From positions 147,968-211,967 of the forward strand of contig NZ_JOAX01000009.1 of the NCBI RefSeq assembly GCF_000720485.1: a stretch of 64,000 bases of DNA, given 5' to 3'. Origin of the DNA: Streptomyces ochraceiscleroticus (GTDB lineage Bacteria; Actinomycetota; Actinomycetes; Streptomycetales; Streptomycetaceae). Shown in pieces: positions 42,869 through 51,925 of this stretch. The notes under the pieces were generated by a model. That model was not told the DNA's origin. It saw only the letters and a program-made list of their open reading frames with translations, and searched no databases. The stretch's first letter is position 1. Every line of letters starts with the position of its first letter. The position numbers and the translations under genes are program-made.

Positions 42869-43872
42869 GATCACTCGTGGTACGCCTCGACAGCTTCGGC
42901 GACGTGCTGCTGGCCGGCCCGGCCGTCCGGGCGGTCGCCGCGCAGTCCGAGCACGTCACCATGGTGTGCGGGCCGCGCGGCGAGGACGCGGCGCGGATGC
43001 TGCCCGGGGTCGACGAGGTACTGGTCTGGGAGGCGCCCTGGGAGGGCTTCAACCCGCCGAGCGTCGAGGACGCCGATGTGGAGGGCCTGATCCGCCGGGT
43101 GCGCGAGGGCGCGTACGACACGGCGCTCATCCTCACCTCGTTCCACCAGAGTCCGCTGCCCGCCGCCCTGCTGCTGCGGATGGCGCACGTCGGCCGGATC
43201 GGCGCCGACAGCCGCGACCACCCCGGGCGGCTGCTGGACGTGCGCCACCGGCGGCTGCCGGACCGGCACGAGGCCGAGGCCGCGCTCGACACCGCGGCCG
43301 CGCTCGGCTTCGTCCCCGAGCCCCGCGACGACGGCCGGCTGCGCGTGCTGCCGCCGCCGGACACCGTGGGCCTGACCGGCAACGGCCCGTACGTCGTGGT
43401 GCACCCCGGCGCCAGCGCACCGGCCCGCGCCTGGAGCCCGTACCGCTGCGCCGAAGCGGTCGCCGCGCTCGCCGACGCGGGCCACCGCGTCATCGTCACC
43501 GGCGGCCCCGACGAGGTCGCACTGACCCGGGAGGTCAGCGGCGAGGTGGCGCGCGACCTCGGTGGCCAGACCGACTCCCGGAGCCTGGCCGGAGTGCTGC
43601 GCTCCGCCGACGTCGTGGTCAGCGGGAACACCGGGCCCGCGCACCTGGCAGCGGCCGTCGGCACGCCCGTCGTGTCGCTGTTCGCTCCCGTGGTACCCGC
43701 CGAGCGGTGGGCGCCGTACGGAGTGCCGACGATCCTCCTCGGCGACCAGCAGGCGCCGTGCGCCGGGACCCGTGCGCGGCACTGCCCGCAGCCAGGACAC
43801 CCCTGCCTGGACGACGTCACCGCGACCGACGTGGTGCTCGCCGTGCAGAAACTGCTCAAGGAGAGCACATGA
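42865..43872 (+). CDS. glycosyltransferase family 9 (heptosyltransferase-like), copy 1
   Basis: 335 aa. GT9 fold: LVVRLDSFGDVLLAGPAVRAV (the SxGD motif of heptosyltransferases), ILTSFHQSPLPAALL, VVVHPGASAPARAW, VIVTGGPDEVALT, and VVSGNTGPAHLAAAVGTPVVSLFAP near the sugar-nucleotide site. This is the family of lipopolysaccharide heptosyltransferases WaaC and WaaF. Likely transfers a heptose to the surface glycan. GTG 42865 overlaps the gmhB stop. Confidence 0.9.
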   Translation: MRSLVVRLDSFGDVLLAGPAVRAVAAQSEHVTMVCGPRGEDAARMLPGVDEVLVWEAPWEGFNPPSVEDADVEGLIRRVREGAYDTALILTSFHQSPLPAALLLRMAHVGRIGADSRDHPGRLLDVRHRRLPDRHEAEAALDTAAALGFVPEPRDDGRLRVLPPPDTVGLTGNGPYVVVHPGASAPARAWSPYRCAEAVAALADAGHRVIVTGGPDEVALTREVSGEVARDLGGQTDSRSLAGVLRSADVVVSGNTGPAHLAAAVGTPVVSLFAPVVPAERWAPYGVPTILLGDQQAPCAGTRARHCPQPGHPCLDDVTATDVVLAVQKLLKEST

Positions 43873-44831
43873 ACATCCTCATCTGGCATGTGCACGGCTC
43901 CTGGATCACCGCATTCGTCCACGGGGCCCACACCTACCTGGTCCCGGTGACACCGGACCGCGGCCCGGACGGCCTGGGCCGCGCCCGGACCTGGGACTGG
44001 CCGTCGAGCGTCCAGGAACTCTCCCCGGAGCAACTGCGCGAGGCCGACATCGACCTGATGGTCCTGCAACGCCCGCACGAGGTGGAGCTGGCGTACGAAT
44101 GGACCGGGCGGCGCCCGGGACGCGACGTGCCCGCGGTCTACGTCGAGCACAACAGCCCGCACGAGACGCCCGTGGACACCCGTCATCCGCTCGCCGACCG
44201 CGACGACATCCCGCTCGTCCACGTCACCCACTTCAACCGGCTGATGTGGGACAACGGCCGCGCCCCGACCACCGTCGTGGAGCACGGCATCATCGACCCG
44301 GGCCCGCGCTGGACCGGCGAGGAGCAGCGGGCCGCCGTCGTCGTCAACGAACCGGTGCGGCGCGGCCGTACCACCGGTACCGACCTGCTGCCGCGGTTCG
44401 CCGCCGCGGCACCGCTGGACGTCTTCGGCATGCGCACCGACGGGCTGGCCCGCCACCTGGGCCTGTCACCGGACCGGTGCCGCACCCGTGACCTGTCGCA
44501 GGACGAGCTCCACACGGCGCTGGCCCACTGCCGGGTGTATGTGCATCCGATCCGGTGGACCTCGCTCGGGCTCTCCCTGCTGGAAGCCATGTTTCTCGGT
44601 ATGCCCGTCGTGGCACTGGACACCACCGAGGTACGCGAGGCCGTCCCTGAGGGGGCCGGCGTGGTCTCGAACCGGCTGGAGACGCTGACCGACGCGGTCC
44701 GCGCCTTCAGCGCCGACCGGGACCTCGCCGAACGGACGGGCCGGGAAGCGAGGGCCGCCGTACAGGCCCGCTACGGGGTGGGGCGCTTCCTGGACGACTG
44801 GGACCAACTCATGAAAGAGGTCACGCGATGA
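43869..44831 (+). CDS. glycosyltransferase, GT-B fold (GT4-like C-terminus)
   Basis: 320 aa. Short N-terminal domain (NILIWHVHGSWITAFVHGAHTYLVP) and a GT4-like C-terminal domain with VYVHPIRWTSLGLSLLEAMFLGMPVVALDTTEVREAVPEGAGVVS, which carries the Glu-x7-Glu-type sugar-nucleotide region. The N-terminal half is divergent from well-known families. Donor and acceptor unknown. ATGA overlaps with both neighbours. Confidence 0.8.
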   Translation: MNILIWHVHGSWITAFVHGAHTYLVPVTPDRGPDGLGRARTWDWPSSVQELSPEQLREADIDLMVLQRPHEVELAYEWTGRRPGRDVPAVYVEHNSPHETPVDTRHPLADRDDIPLVHVTHFNRLMWDNGRAPTTVVEHGIIDPGPRWTGEEQRAAVVVNEPVRRGRTTGTDLLPRFAAAAPLDVFGMRTDGLARHLGLSPDRCRTRDLSQDELHTALAHCRVYVHPIRWTSLGLSLLEAMFLGMPVVALDTTEVREAVPEGAGVVSNRLETLTDAVRAFSADRDLAERTGREARAAVQARYGVGRFLDDWDQLMKEVTR

Positions 44832-46057
44832 AGCACGAAGCATCCGCCCCCCACGTCGCCATGGTCTCCGAGCACGCCAGCCCGCTGGCCGCACTCGGCG
44901 GCCCGGACGCGGGCGGTCAGAACGTGTACGTGGCACAGCTCGCCCGGCACCTCGTCCGCCGCGGGCACGACGTCACGGTCTACACCCGGCGTGACGATCC
45001 CGCACTGGCGCACACGGTCACCACCCGCGACGGCTTCAAGGTCGTGCACGTACCGGCCGGGCCCCCGGCTCCCGTGCCGAAGGACGAACTGCCCGCGCAC
45101 ATGCCGGAGTTCGGCCGCTACCTGGCAAGCACCTGGGCAGCGGCGCCGCCCGGCCTCGTGCACGCGCACTTCTGGATGTCGGGCACGGCGGCCCTGGCCG
45201 GCGCCCGCGACCTGGGCATCCCCGTCGTCCAGACGTACCACGCGCTCGGCACCGTCAAGCGGCGCTACCAGGGCTCGGACGACACCAGCCCGCCCGAGCG
45301 CATCGAGACCGAGGCCCGCATCGGCAGAAGCTGCCGCCGCGTCCTTGCGACCTGCTCCGACGAGGTCGGCGAGCTGCTCGCGATGGGCATCCCGCGCAGC
45401 CACGTACGCGTCGTGCCGTGCGGCGTGGACACCACCCACTTCGCGCCCGTCACCGGCGCCCGGCGCCCGGACGCGCCCAAACGGCTGCTCGCCGTCGGCC
45501 GGCTCGTCCCCCGCAAGGGCTTCGACCGGGCCATCCGCGCCCTGGCCGGCATCCCGGACGCCGAACTGCTCATCGCCGGCGGGCCCGAGGAGCCGCTGCT
45601 CTTCGACGACCCGGAGGCGAACCGGCTGCGCAAGGTGGCCGAGGAGCACGGCGTGAGCGAGCGGGTACGGCTGCTGGGCCGGGTCTCGCACGAGGAGATG
45701 CCCGCCCTGATGTCCAGCGCCGACCTGGTGCTCTCCCTGCCGCGCTACGAGCCGTTCGGCATCGTCCCCATCGAGGCGATGGCCTGCCGCACCCCGGTGG
45801 TCGCCACCGCCGTCGGCGGGCACCTCGACACGGTCGTCGACGGCGTCACCGGCGTCCTCGTACCGCCCGTCGAGGAGCACGGCCTGGACCGGATCATCCG
45901 GAACCTGCTGGCCGATCCCGAACTGCTCGCCCGCCTCGGCGCCGCGGGCCGCGAACGCGCCCTGGACCGCTACACCTGGGACCGCGTCGCCCAAGGCGTC
46001 GCCGCCGTCTACGACGGCCTGCTCTCCGTACCCGCACTCTCGGGGGTGGCCCGATGA
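44828..46057 (+). CDS. glycosyltransferase family 4
   Basis: 409 aa. GT-B fold with the opening VSEHASPLAALGGPDAGGQNVYVAQLARHL, as in the MshA/sucrose synthase branch of GT4, VVPCGVDTTHF, LLAVGRLVPRKGFD, and YEPFGIVPIEAMACRTPVVATAVGGH. It transfers a sugar from a nucleotide donor. Whether the MshA-like start means an inositol-type acceptor is uncertain. ATG 44828 overlaps the previous stop by 4 bp. Confidence 0.9.
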   Translation: MKHEASAPHVAMVSEHASPLAALGGPDAGGQNVYVAQLARHLVRRGHDVTVYTRRDDPALAHTVTTRDGFKVVHVPAGPPAPVPKDELPAHMPEFGRYLASTWAAAPPGLVHAHFWMSGTAALAGARDLGIPVVQTYHALGTVKRRYQGSDDTSPPERIETEARIGRSCRRVLATCSDEVGELLAMGIPRSHVRVVPCGVDTTHFAPVTGARRPDAPKRLLAVGRLVPRKGFDRAIRALAGIPDAELLIAGGPEEPLLFDDPEANRLRKVAEEHGVSERVRLLGRVSHEEMPALMSSADLVLSLPRYEPFGIVPIEAMACRTPVVATAVGGHLDTVVDGVTGVLVPPVEEHGLDRIIRNLLADPELLARLGAAGRERALDRYTWDRVAQGVAAVYDGLLSVPALSGVAR

Positions 46058-46680
46058 CCGCACTCGACGACGGCCGGCACTGCGACGAACTGCAGGACGC
46101 GCTGGCCCGCTTCCGCGCTTCCGCCTCCCGCATCGAATCCTGGGGCTGCCGCCTCGCCGACCGCCTCGGCCGGGGTGCCCGGCTGCTGGTCGCCGGCAAC
46201 GGCGGCAGCGCGGCCCAGGCCCAGCACCTCACCGCCGAACTCGTCGGCCGGTACCGCGAGGACCGCCCGGCCTACTCGGCGCTCGCACTGCACGCCGACA
46301 CCTCCTCCACCACCGCCATCGCCAACGACTACGGCGTGCAGGAGGTCTTCGCGCGGCAGACCCGCGCCCACGGCCGCCCCGGCGACGTCCTGCTGCTGAT
46401 GTCCACCAGCGGCGCCAGCGCCAACCTGCTGACCGCCGCCACCGAGGCCCGCCGCATCGGCATGACCGTCTGGGCGCTGACCGGGCCGGCCCCCAACCCG
46501 CTGGAGGCGGCCGGGGACGAGGCACTGTGCGTGGACGCGCCGGTACCCGCCACCGTCCAGGAACTCCACCTGGTCGCCGTCCACATGATCTGCGAGGCGT
46601 TCGACCGGACCGTCGCCCGGCAGGACGGTGCCGTACGCCAGGAACCGGCCCTGGACGCCGTCCGGGTGGAGGAAGCATGA
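46054..46680 (+). CDS. gmhA: GmhA-like sedoheptulose-7-phosphate isomerase (SIS)
   Basis: 208 aa. SIS domain with close likeness to GmhA: VAGNGGSAAQAQHLTAELVGRYREDRPAY (zinc His and Glu near 60), IANDYGVQEVFARQ, LLLMSTSGASANLLTAA, and TVQELHLVAVHMICE with the Gln and His expected at the zinc site. Converts sedoheptulose 7-phosphate to glycero-manno-heptose 7-phosphate, the first step to nucleotide-heptose. Overlaps both neighbours by 4 bp. Confidence 0.88.
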   Translation: MTALDDGRHCDELQDALARFRASASRIESWGCRLADRLGRGARLLVAGNGGSAAQAQHLTAELVGRYREDRPAYSALALHADTSSTTAIANDYGVQEVFARQTRAHGRPGDVLLLMSTSGASANLLTAATEARRIGMTVWALTGPAPNPLEAAGDEALCVDAPVPATVQELHLVAVHMICEAFDRTVARQDGAVRQEPALDAVRVEEA

Positions 46681-48158
46681 GCCGTAACGCGCCGCTGCTC
46701 GTCGTCGGCGACAGCCTGCTCGACCACGACCTCTCCGGACGTGCTGAACGCCTCGCGCCCGACGCGCCGGTACCGGTACTGAAGGGGCTGCGCCGCACCG
46801 TCCGGCCGGGCGGCGCGGCGCTCGCCGCCTGCCTGGCCGCCGAGGACGGCCGCGAGGTCACCTTCGTCACCGCGCTCGGCGATGACGAGACCAGCCGTAC
46901 TCTGCGCCGGCTGCTCTCCGACCGGGTCCAGCTGGTCGAACTCCCGCTGTCCGGCGCGCTCTCCAGCAAGACCCGGCTGATGGCACGGGACCGCCCGCTG
47001 CTCCGGCTGGACGAGGGCGACGGCCGGGCGGGCGGCGCGACGGAGGAGGCCGAGCAGGCCATCGCCGCCGCCGACGCCGTGCTGGTCGCGGACTACGGCC
47101 GGGGCACCGCCGACGCCGTACGTCCGGCGCTCGCCCGCGCCGCCCGGCACGTACCCCTCGTCTGGGACCCGCACCCCAACGGGCAGCCGCCCGTCCCGGG
47201 CGTGAAGCTGGCCACCCCGGCGGCCACTGAGGCCCGAGGCTTCGCCACCGCGCTCGCCGAGGACGCCCGTCCGGTGACCCGCACCCGGTCCGGCCGCGAC
47301 GAGCCGGCTTCCGACGGCGCGCGCGTCCAGCTCGCGCAGGCGGCGGCCGACGCCCGTACGCTGCTGCGGTCCTGGAAGGCCGCCTCGGTGGCGGTGACGA
47401 TGGGGGAGCGCGGCGCGCTGCTGACGCACGGCGAGGCACCCATGCTGGTGCCCGCACCGTGGAGCGCGCAGGGCGACGCCTGCGGCGCCGGGGACTGCTT
47501 CGCCGCCTGCGCCGCCGGGCTGCTGGCCGACGAGGCGCTGCCCGAGGACGCCGTGCAGGGCGCGGTGCACGCGGCCACCCAGTTCGTCGAGGACGGCGGC
47601 GCACACGGCTTCACCACCCACTTCACTTCCGCGGCCGCACCCCAGGGCGGCGGCGAGAGCGCCGCCGAACTCGCGGCCCGGGTACGCGCGGCGGGCGGCA
47701 CCGTCGTCGCCGCCGGCGGCTGCTTCGACCTGCTGCACGCCGGACACGTCGCACTGCTGCAGGCCGCCCGCCGGGCCGGCGACTGCCTCATCGTGTGCCT
47801 GAACTCCGACGCGTCCGTACGCCGCCGCAAGGGCGACGAACGGCCCATCGTGCCCGAGGCCGACCGGGTACGCGTCCTCCAGGCGCTCGGCTGCGTCGAC
47901 GCCGTCACCGTCTTCGAGGAGGACACGCCCGAGCAGGTACTCCAGGACCTGCGCCCGCACATCTGGGTCAAGGGCGGCGACTACGCCCTGACCCGGATGC
48001 CGGAGACGGAGGCACTGGAGGGCTGGGGCGGCCAGGTGATGCTGCTGCCCTACCTGGACGGGCGGTCCAGCACCAAGCTGGCCGAGCGCGCCGCCGGCCG
48101 GCTCGCCGAGCCGCACGGCGACCCGCTGCCCGGTGCCGCGGCCGACAGGGTGGTGTGA
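46677..48158 (+). CDS. hldE: HldE-like bifunctional heptose kinase/nucleotidyltransferase
   Basis: 493 aa. Residues 1-320 are a PfkB/ribokinase domain with LVVGDSLLDHDLSG, RPGGAALAACL and the anion hole DACGAGDCFAACAAG; residues 335-480 are a nucleotidyltransferase with GCFDLLHAGHVALLQAARRAG, IVCLNSDASVRRRKGDERPIV and HIWVKGGDY. The same domain order occurs in HldE of Gram-negative bacteria, which makes ADP-D-glycero-beta-D-manno-heptose. Coupled to gmhA (ATGA) and to the GT9 gene (TGATG). Confidence 0.9.
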   Translation: MSRNAPLLVVGDSLLDHDLSGRAERLAPDAPVPVLKGLRRTVRPGGAALAACLAAEDGREVTFVTALGDDETSRTLRRLLSDRVQLVELPLSGALSSKTRLMARDRPLLRLDEGDGRAGGATEEAEQAIAAADAVLVADYGRGTADAVRPALARAARHVPLVWDPHPNGQPPVPGVKLATPAATEARGFATALAEDARPVTRTRSGRDEPASDGARVQLAQAAADARTLLRSWKAASVAVTMGERGALLTHGEAPMLVPAPWSAQGDACGAGDCFAACAAGLLADEALPEDAVQGAVHAATQFVEDGGAHGFTTHFTSAAAPQGGGESAAELAARVRAAGGTVVAAGGCFDLLHAGHVALLQAARRAGDCLIVCLNSDASVRRRKGDERPIVPEADRVRVLQALGCVDAVTVFEEDTPEQVLQDLRPHIWVKGGDYALTRMPETEALEGWGGQVMLLPYLDGRSSTKLAERAAGRLAEPHGDPLPGAAADRVV

Positions 48159-49282
48159 TGACCTCCGCCGTACCGACCGGACCCGCCTCGCCCCGCCCCC
48201 GCCTGCTGGTGCTGCGCGCGTTGGGCCTGGGTGACCTGCTGGCCGGGGTGCCCGCGCTGCGCGCCGTACGCCGGCACTTCCCCGGCCACGCGATCGTGCT
48301 GGCCGCGCCCCCGGGCCTGAGCGACGCGGCGCTGGCCACCGGCGCCGTGGACGCCGTGCTCGCCGCGCAGGCACCGGGCCGTGGCGTGCCCTCCCTGCGG
48401 CACTGGCCGGGCGCGCCCCCCGACGTCGCCGTCGACCTGCACGGCAACGGCCCGGCCAGCGCCGACGTGCTCGCCGAGCTGCACCCCGGGCGGCTCATCG
48501 CCTACGCCGCGCGGGACTCGCCCGCCGCCGCGCTGGAGATCTGGGAGCGCGGCGAGCACGAACGCACCCGCTGGTGCAGCGTCCTCGGCGCGTACGGCAT
48601 CGCCGCCGACCCCGATGACTACCGCATCCCGGCACCGGACGAGCCGTCCGCAGCGCCGGGTGCCGTGGTCATCCACCCCGGGGCCGACGCCGGCTCCCGC
48701 CGCTGGCCCGCCCGCCGCTTCGGCGCCGTCGCCGCGCGGCTGCGTGCCGCGGGACGACGGGTGGTGGTGCTCGGCGGCCCGGGGGAGGAGGACCTGACCC
48801 TGACCGTCGCGGAGGCCGCGGGGCTCGGCCCCGGCGAAGTCCTCACCGGCGGGCTGCCGTTCGCCGAGCTGTCCGCGCTGGTCGCGCACGCCGCCGTGCT
48901 CGTCAGCGGCGACACCGGCACGGCCCATCTCGCGGTCGCCCACGGCACGCCCTCGGTCACCCTCTTCGGCCCGGTGCCGCCGCGCCTGTGGGGCCCGCCG
49001 CCCAGCGACCGGCACACCGCCCTGTGGCACCCGGGCCCGCCCGGCGACCCGCACGGCACCGAGCCCGACCCGCTGCTGCTGCGGATCGGCGTGGACGAGG
49101 TACTGGAGGCGGTGTTCTGGCACGACCGCGAGATCGACCCCATGCCCCGCGTCACGGAGACCGGCGGCGGACCGCCCGGCCGCTCCCGGCTGCGGCGCAG
49201 GCTGCGGGCCCCCGGCGCGGTCCCGTACCACAGCGCACCCGGCGCGGCCCGGCCCCGGACCACGGGGGAGGCCCGCCCATGA
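48158..49282 (+). CDS. glycosyltransferase family 9 (heptosyltransferase-like), copy 2
   Basis: 374 aa. GT9: RLLVLRALGLGDLLAGVPALRAVRRHFPGH at the start, VDLHGNGPASADVL, VIHPGADAGSRRWPARRF, VVLGGPGEEDLT and VLVSGDTGTAHLAVAHGTPSVTLFGP. An extended basic C-terminal tail of about 50 residues. Paralogous to the gene at 42865 but not close. Probably a second heptose transfer. Its ATG overlaps the hldE stop by one base. Confidence 0.9.
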   Translation: MTSAVPTGPASPRPRLLVLRALGLGDLLAGVPALRAVRRHFPGHAIVLAAPPGLSDAALATGAVDAVLAAQAPGRGVPSLRHWPGAPPDVAVDLHGNGPASADVLAELHPGRLIAYAARDSPAAALEIWERGEHERTRWCSVLGAYGIAADPDDYRIPAPDEPSAAPGAVVIHPGADAGSRRWPARRFGAVAARLRAAGRRVVVLGGPGEEDLTLTVAEAAGLGPGEVLTGGLPFAELSALVAHAAVLVSGDTGTAHLAVAHGTPSVTLFGPVPPRLWGPPPSDRHTALWHPGPPGDPHGTEPDPLLLRIGVDEVLEAVFWHDREIDPMPRVTETGGGPPGRSRLRRRLRAPGAVPYHSAPGAARPRTTGEARP

Positions 49283-50232
49283 CCGCCGACCAGCACGCCG
49301 TCCCCGGGCTCACGGAGGACAACGCGCGGCCCACGTCCCGCACCACCGTCGCGATCATCACCCGCAACCGCCGCGACAGCGTCCTGCACACCCTGGACCG
49401 GCTGGCCGAACTCCCCGAGCGGCCCCCGGTGATCGTCGTGGACAACGGCTCCGACGACGGCACGGCCGACGCCGTACGCGCCCACCCGGCCGGCGCCGAG
49501 GTGCTCTGCCCCGGCCGCAACACGGGCGCACTCGGCCGGACCCTCGCGGTGCGGCACGCCCGTACCCCCTATGTCGCGTTCAGCGACGACGACTCCTGGT
49601 GGGCCCCCGGCGCGCTGACCACCGCGGCGCGGCTGCTGGACGACCACCCGGACCTCGGACTCGTGGCGGCGCGCACCCTCGTCGGGACGGACAACGAAGA
49701 GGACCCCCTGAACGCGGTGCTCGCCGACTCGCCACTGCCGCCGTCCGACAGATTCCCCGGCCGGCCCGTCCTCGGCTTCCTGGCCTGCGCCGTCGTCGTC
49801 CGCCGCACCGCCTACCTGGACGTCGGCGGCTACCACCCGCTGCTGTTCTTCGGCGCCGAGGAGACGCTGCTCGCGTACGACCTGACGGCGGCGGGCTGGG
49901 GCGTGACGTACACCCCCGAACTCACCGCCCACCACCACCCGGACGCCACCGCGCGGCTCGGCCGCTCCCCGCTGCTGCAACGCAACGAAGCGCTCACCGG
50001 CTGGCTGCGCCGCCCGCTGCGCGTCGCCCTGCGGCGCACCGCCACGCTGGCGGGAGCAGCCGCGCGCGGCGAACCAGGCGCGGTACACGCCCTGTTGGGA
50101 CTGCTCGCCCGCCTCCCGCCCGCGCTCGCCAAGCGCCGGCCGCTGCCCGCCGACGTGGAGCACGCCATCGGCCTCCTGGAGCGCCCGGCCCGTACCCCGT
50201 CCTCCGTACGACCAGGGACACACCAGCCATGA
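49279..50232 (+). CDS. glycosyltransferase family 2, tandem copy A
   Basis: 317 aa. VAIITRNRRDSVLHTLDRL, ERPPVIVVDNGSDDGTADAV, the metal motif FSDDDSWWAPGAL, GGYHPLLFFGAEETLLAYDL. Very similar in layout to the next gene, so the pair arose by duplication. No membrane segment seen. ATGA overlaps. Confidence 0.88.
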   Translation: MTADQHAVPGLTEDNARPTSRTTVAIITRNRRDSVLHTLDRLAELPERPPVIVVDNGSDDGTADAVRAHPAGAEVLCPGRNTGALGRTLAVRHARTPYVAFSDDDSWWAPGALTTAARLLDDHPDLGLVAARTLVGTDNEEDPLNAVLADSPLPPSDRFPGRPVLGFLACAVVVRRTAYLDVGGYHPLLFFGAEETLLAYDLTAAGWGVTYTPELTAHHHPDATARLGRSPLLQRNEALTGWLRRPLRVALRRTATLAGAAARGEPGAVHALLGLLARLPPALAKRRPLPADVEHAIGLLERPARTPSSVRPGTHQP

Positions 50233-51188
50233 CACAGCACGAGGGGCACCACACAGTGGCGGCGCCGGAGGACAGCGACCGGCAGGCGGCCGGGCCGGAC
50301 GGCCGCACGACCGTCGTCGTCATCACCCACAACCGCCGCGCCGAACTTCTGCGTACGCTCCGCTCGTTGCGTGCGCTGCCGGAGCGGCCGCCGGTCATCG
50401 TCACGGACAACGGTTCCACCGACGGCACGGCGGAGGCGGTGGCGCGGGAGTTCCCCGAGGTACGGCTGCTGCGCCCGGGCCGCAACCTCGGTGCCATCGG
50501 GCGCAACCTCGCCGTGCACTTCGCGGTGACGCCCTACGTGGCGTTCTGCGACGACGACACCTGGTGGGACCCCGGCGCGCTGCGGCACGCGGCGGACGTC
50601 CTCGACGAGAGGCCGCGGCTGGCCGGAGTCACCGCCCGGATCGTCGTGGAGCCGGCGGGGACCGAGGACCTGGTGGTCGCCGAGCTGCGCGACTCCCCGC
50701 TGTCCGGACCCGACTGGCTGCCGGGACCCGCGCTCGGCTCGTTCCTCGCCGCCGCGACCGTACTGCGCACCGAAGCGTTCCGGGAGGGCGGCGGCTTCCA
50801 CCCGGGACTGTGGCTGGGCGGCGAGGAGGAGCTGCTGGCCACGGACCTCATCGAACGCGGCTGGTGGCTCGCGTACGACGAGCGGCTGACGATCCATCAT
50901 GCGGCCTCCACCGTCCGGGACAGCACGGAGCGGCGAGTGCTGGGGCTGCGGAACACCTTGTGGTTCACCTGGCTGCGGCGGCCGCTGCTGCCCGCGGTGC
51001 GGCGCACGGCGCACCTGGCGCGCACCGTCCCGCACGACCGCGCCTCGCTGCGCGCCTTCCGCCGCGCCCTGGCCGGGCTGCCCTGGGTGCTGCGGGAGCG
51101 CGCCGCCGTCTCCGCCGGTACGGAGGCGCGGATCGCAGCACTGGAGGAGGCGCGGCGGGGGTCCGGGGCGCGGCGGTACGTGGGGTGA
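50229..51188 (+). CDS. glycosyltransferase family 2, tandem copy B
   Basis: 319 aa. VVVITHNRRAELLRTLRSL, ERPPVIVTDNGSTDGTAEAV, FCDDDTWWDPGAL, GGFHPGLWLGGEEELLATDL. Duplicate of the previous gene (shared LPERPPVIV and DDDxWW blocks). It is the last gene of the operon; a 143-bp gap follows. ATGA overlap with the previous stop. Confidence 0.88.
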   Translation: MTQHEGHHTVAAPEDSDRQAAGPDGRTTVVVITHNRRAELLRTLRSLRALPERPPVIVTDNGSTDGTAEAVAREFPEVRLLRPGRNLGAIGRNLAVHFAVTPYVAFCDDDTWWDPGALRHAADVLDERPRLAGVTARIVVEPAGTEDLVVAELRDSPLSGPDWLPGPALGSFLAAATVLRTEAFREGGGFHPGLWLGGEEELLATDLIERGWWLAYDERLTIHHAASTVRDSTERRVLGLRNTLWFTWLRRPLLPAVRRTAHLARTVPHDRASLRAFRRALAGLPWVLRERAAVSAGTEARIAALEEARRGSGARRYVG

Positions 51189-51331
51189 AGTGGCGGTACG
51201 TGGAGTGAATCGGCGGCGGCGCGGCGCGTTCGGCCCAGCAGGACACGCATGGTCCGCCACCACCGTGGAACCCTGGACAAGGCACTCATACCACCCCCTT
51301 ATTCCGATCGTTCCGTAAGGACGTGAGCGCA

Positions 51332-51880
51332 ATGCAGATCGCATTCCTGGTGGCCCCCGAAGGTGTCGAGCAGGTCGAGCTGACGGAGCCGTGGCAGGCC
51401 GTGAAGGACGCCGGGCACACCCCGCGGCTGGTCTCCACCAAGTCCGGGCGGATCCAGGGGTTCAACCACCTCGACAAGGCGGACACCTTCGACGTGGACT
51501 CCGCCGTCGGCGACGCGCGGGTCGAGGACTACGGCGGTCTGGTGCTGCCCGGCGGCGTCGCCAACCCCGACTTCCTGCGCATGGACGAGCAGGCCGTCGC
51601 CTTCGTCAAGGGCTTCTTCGACGCGGGCAAGCCCGTCGCCGCCATCTGCCACGCCCCCTGGACACTGGTCGAGGCGGACGTGGTGCGCGGCCGCACCCTG
51701 ACTTCCTGGCCCAGCCTGCAGACCGATATCCGCAACGCGGGCGGCACCTGGGTCGACGAGGAGGTCAAGGTCTGCACGGGTGGCCCGAACACACTGATCA
51801 CCAGCCGCAAGCCGGACGACCTGAGCGCCTTCAACAGCGCGCTGGTCAAGGAATTCACCGCCCAGGACCACCAGTCCTGA
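51332..51880 (+). CDS. DJ-1/PfpI family protein (type 1 glutamine amidotransferase-like)
   Basis: 182 aa. PfpI fold: MQIAFLVAPEGVEQVEL with the conserved Glu, LVLPGGVANPDFLR, and nucleophile elbow VAAICHAPWTLVEA with Cys-His. Members act as protein or glyoxal deglycases or as proteases. ATG 51332 is preferred over the upstream GTG 51323 because the AAGGA ribosome site lies about 10 nt before it but only 1 nt before GTG. It is followed by an alcohol dehydrogenase after 45 bp. Confidence 0.88.
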   Translation: MQIAFLVAPEGVEQVELTEPWQAVKDAGHTPRLVSTKSGRIQGFNHLDKADTFDVDSAVGDARVEDYGGLVLPGGVANPDFLRMDEQAVAFVKGFFDAGKPVAAICHAPWTLVEADVVRGRTLTSWPSLQTDIRNAGGTWVDEEVKVCTGGPNTLITSRKPDDLSAFNSALVKEFTAQDHQS

Positions 51881-51925
51881 GCGTCCCCCACTCCTGACAC
51901 AGCTCTTTCCGAGCAGGAGGCAGCG

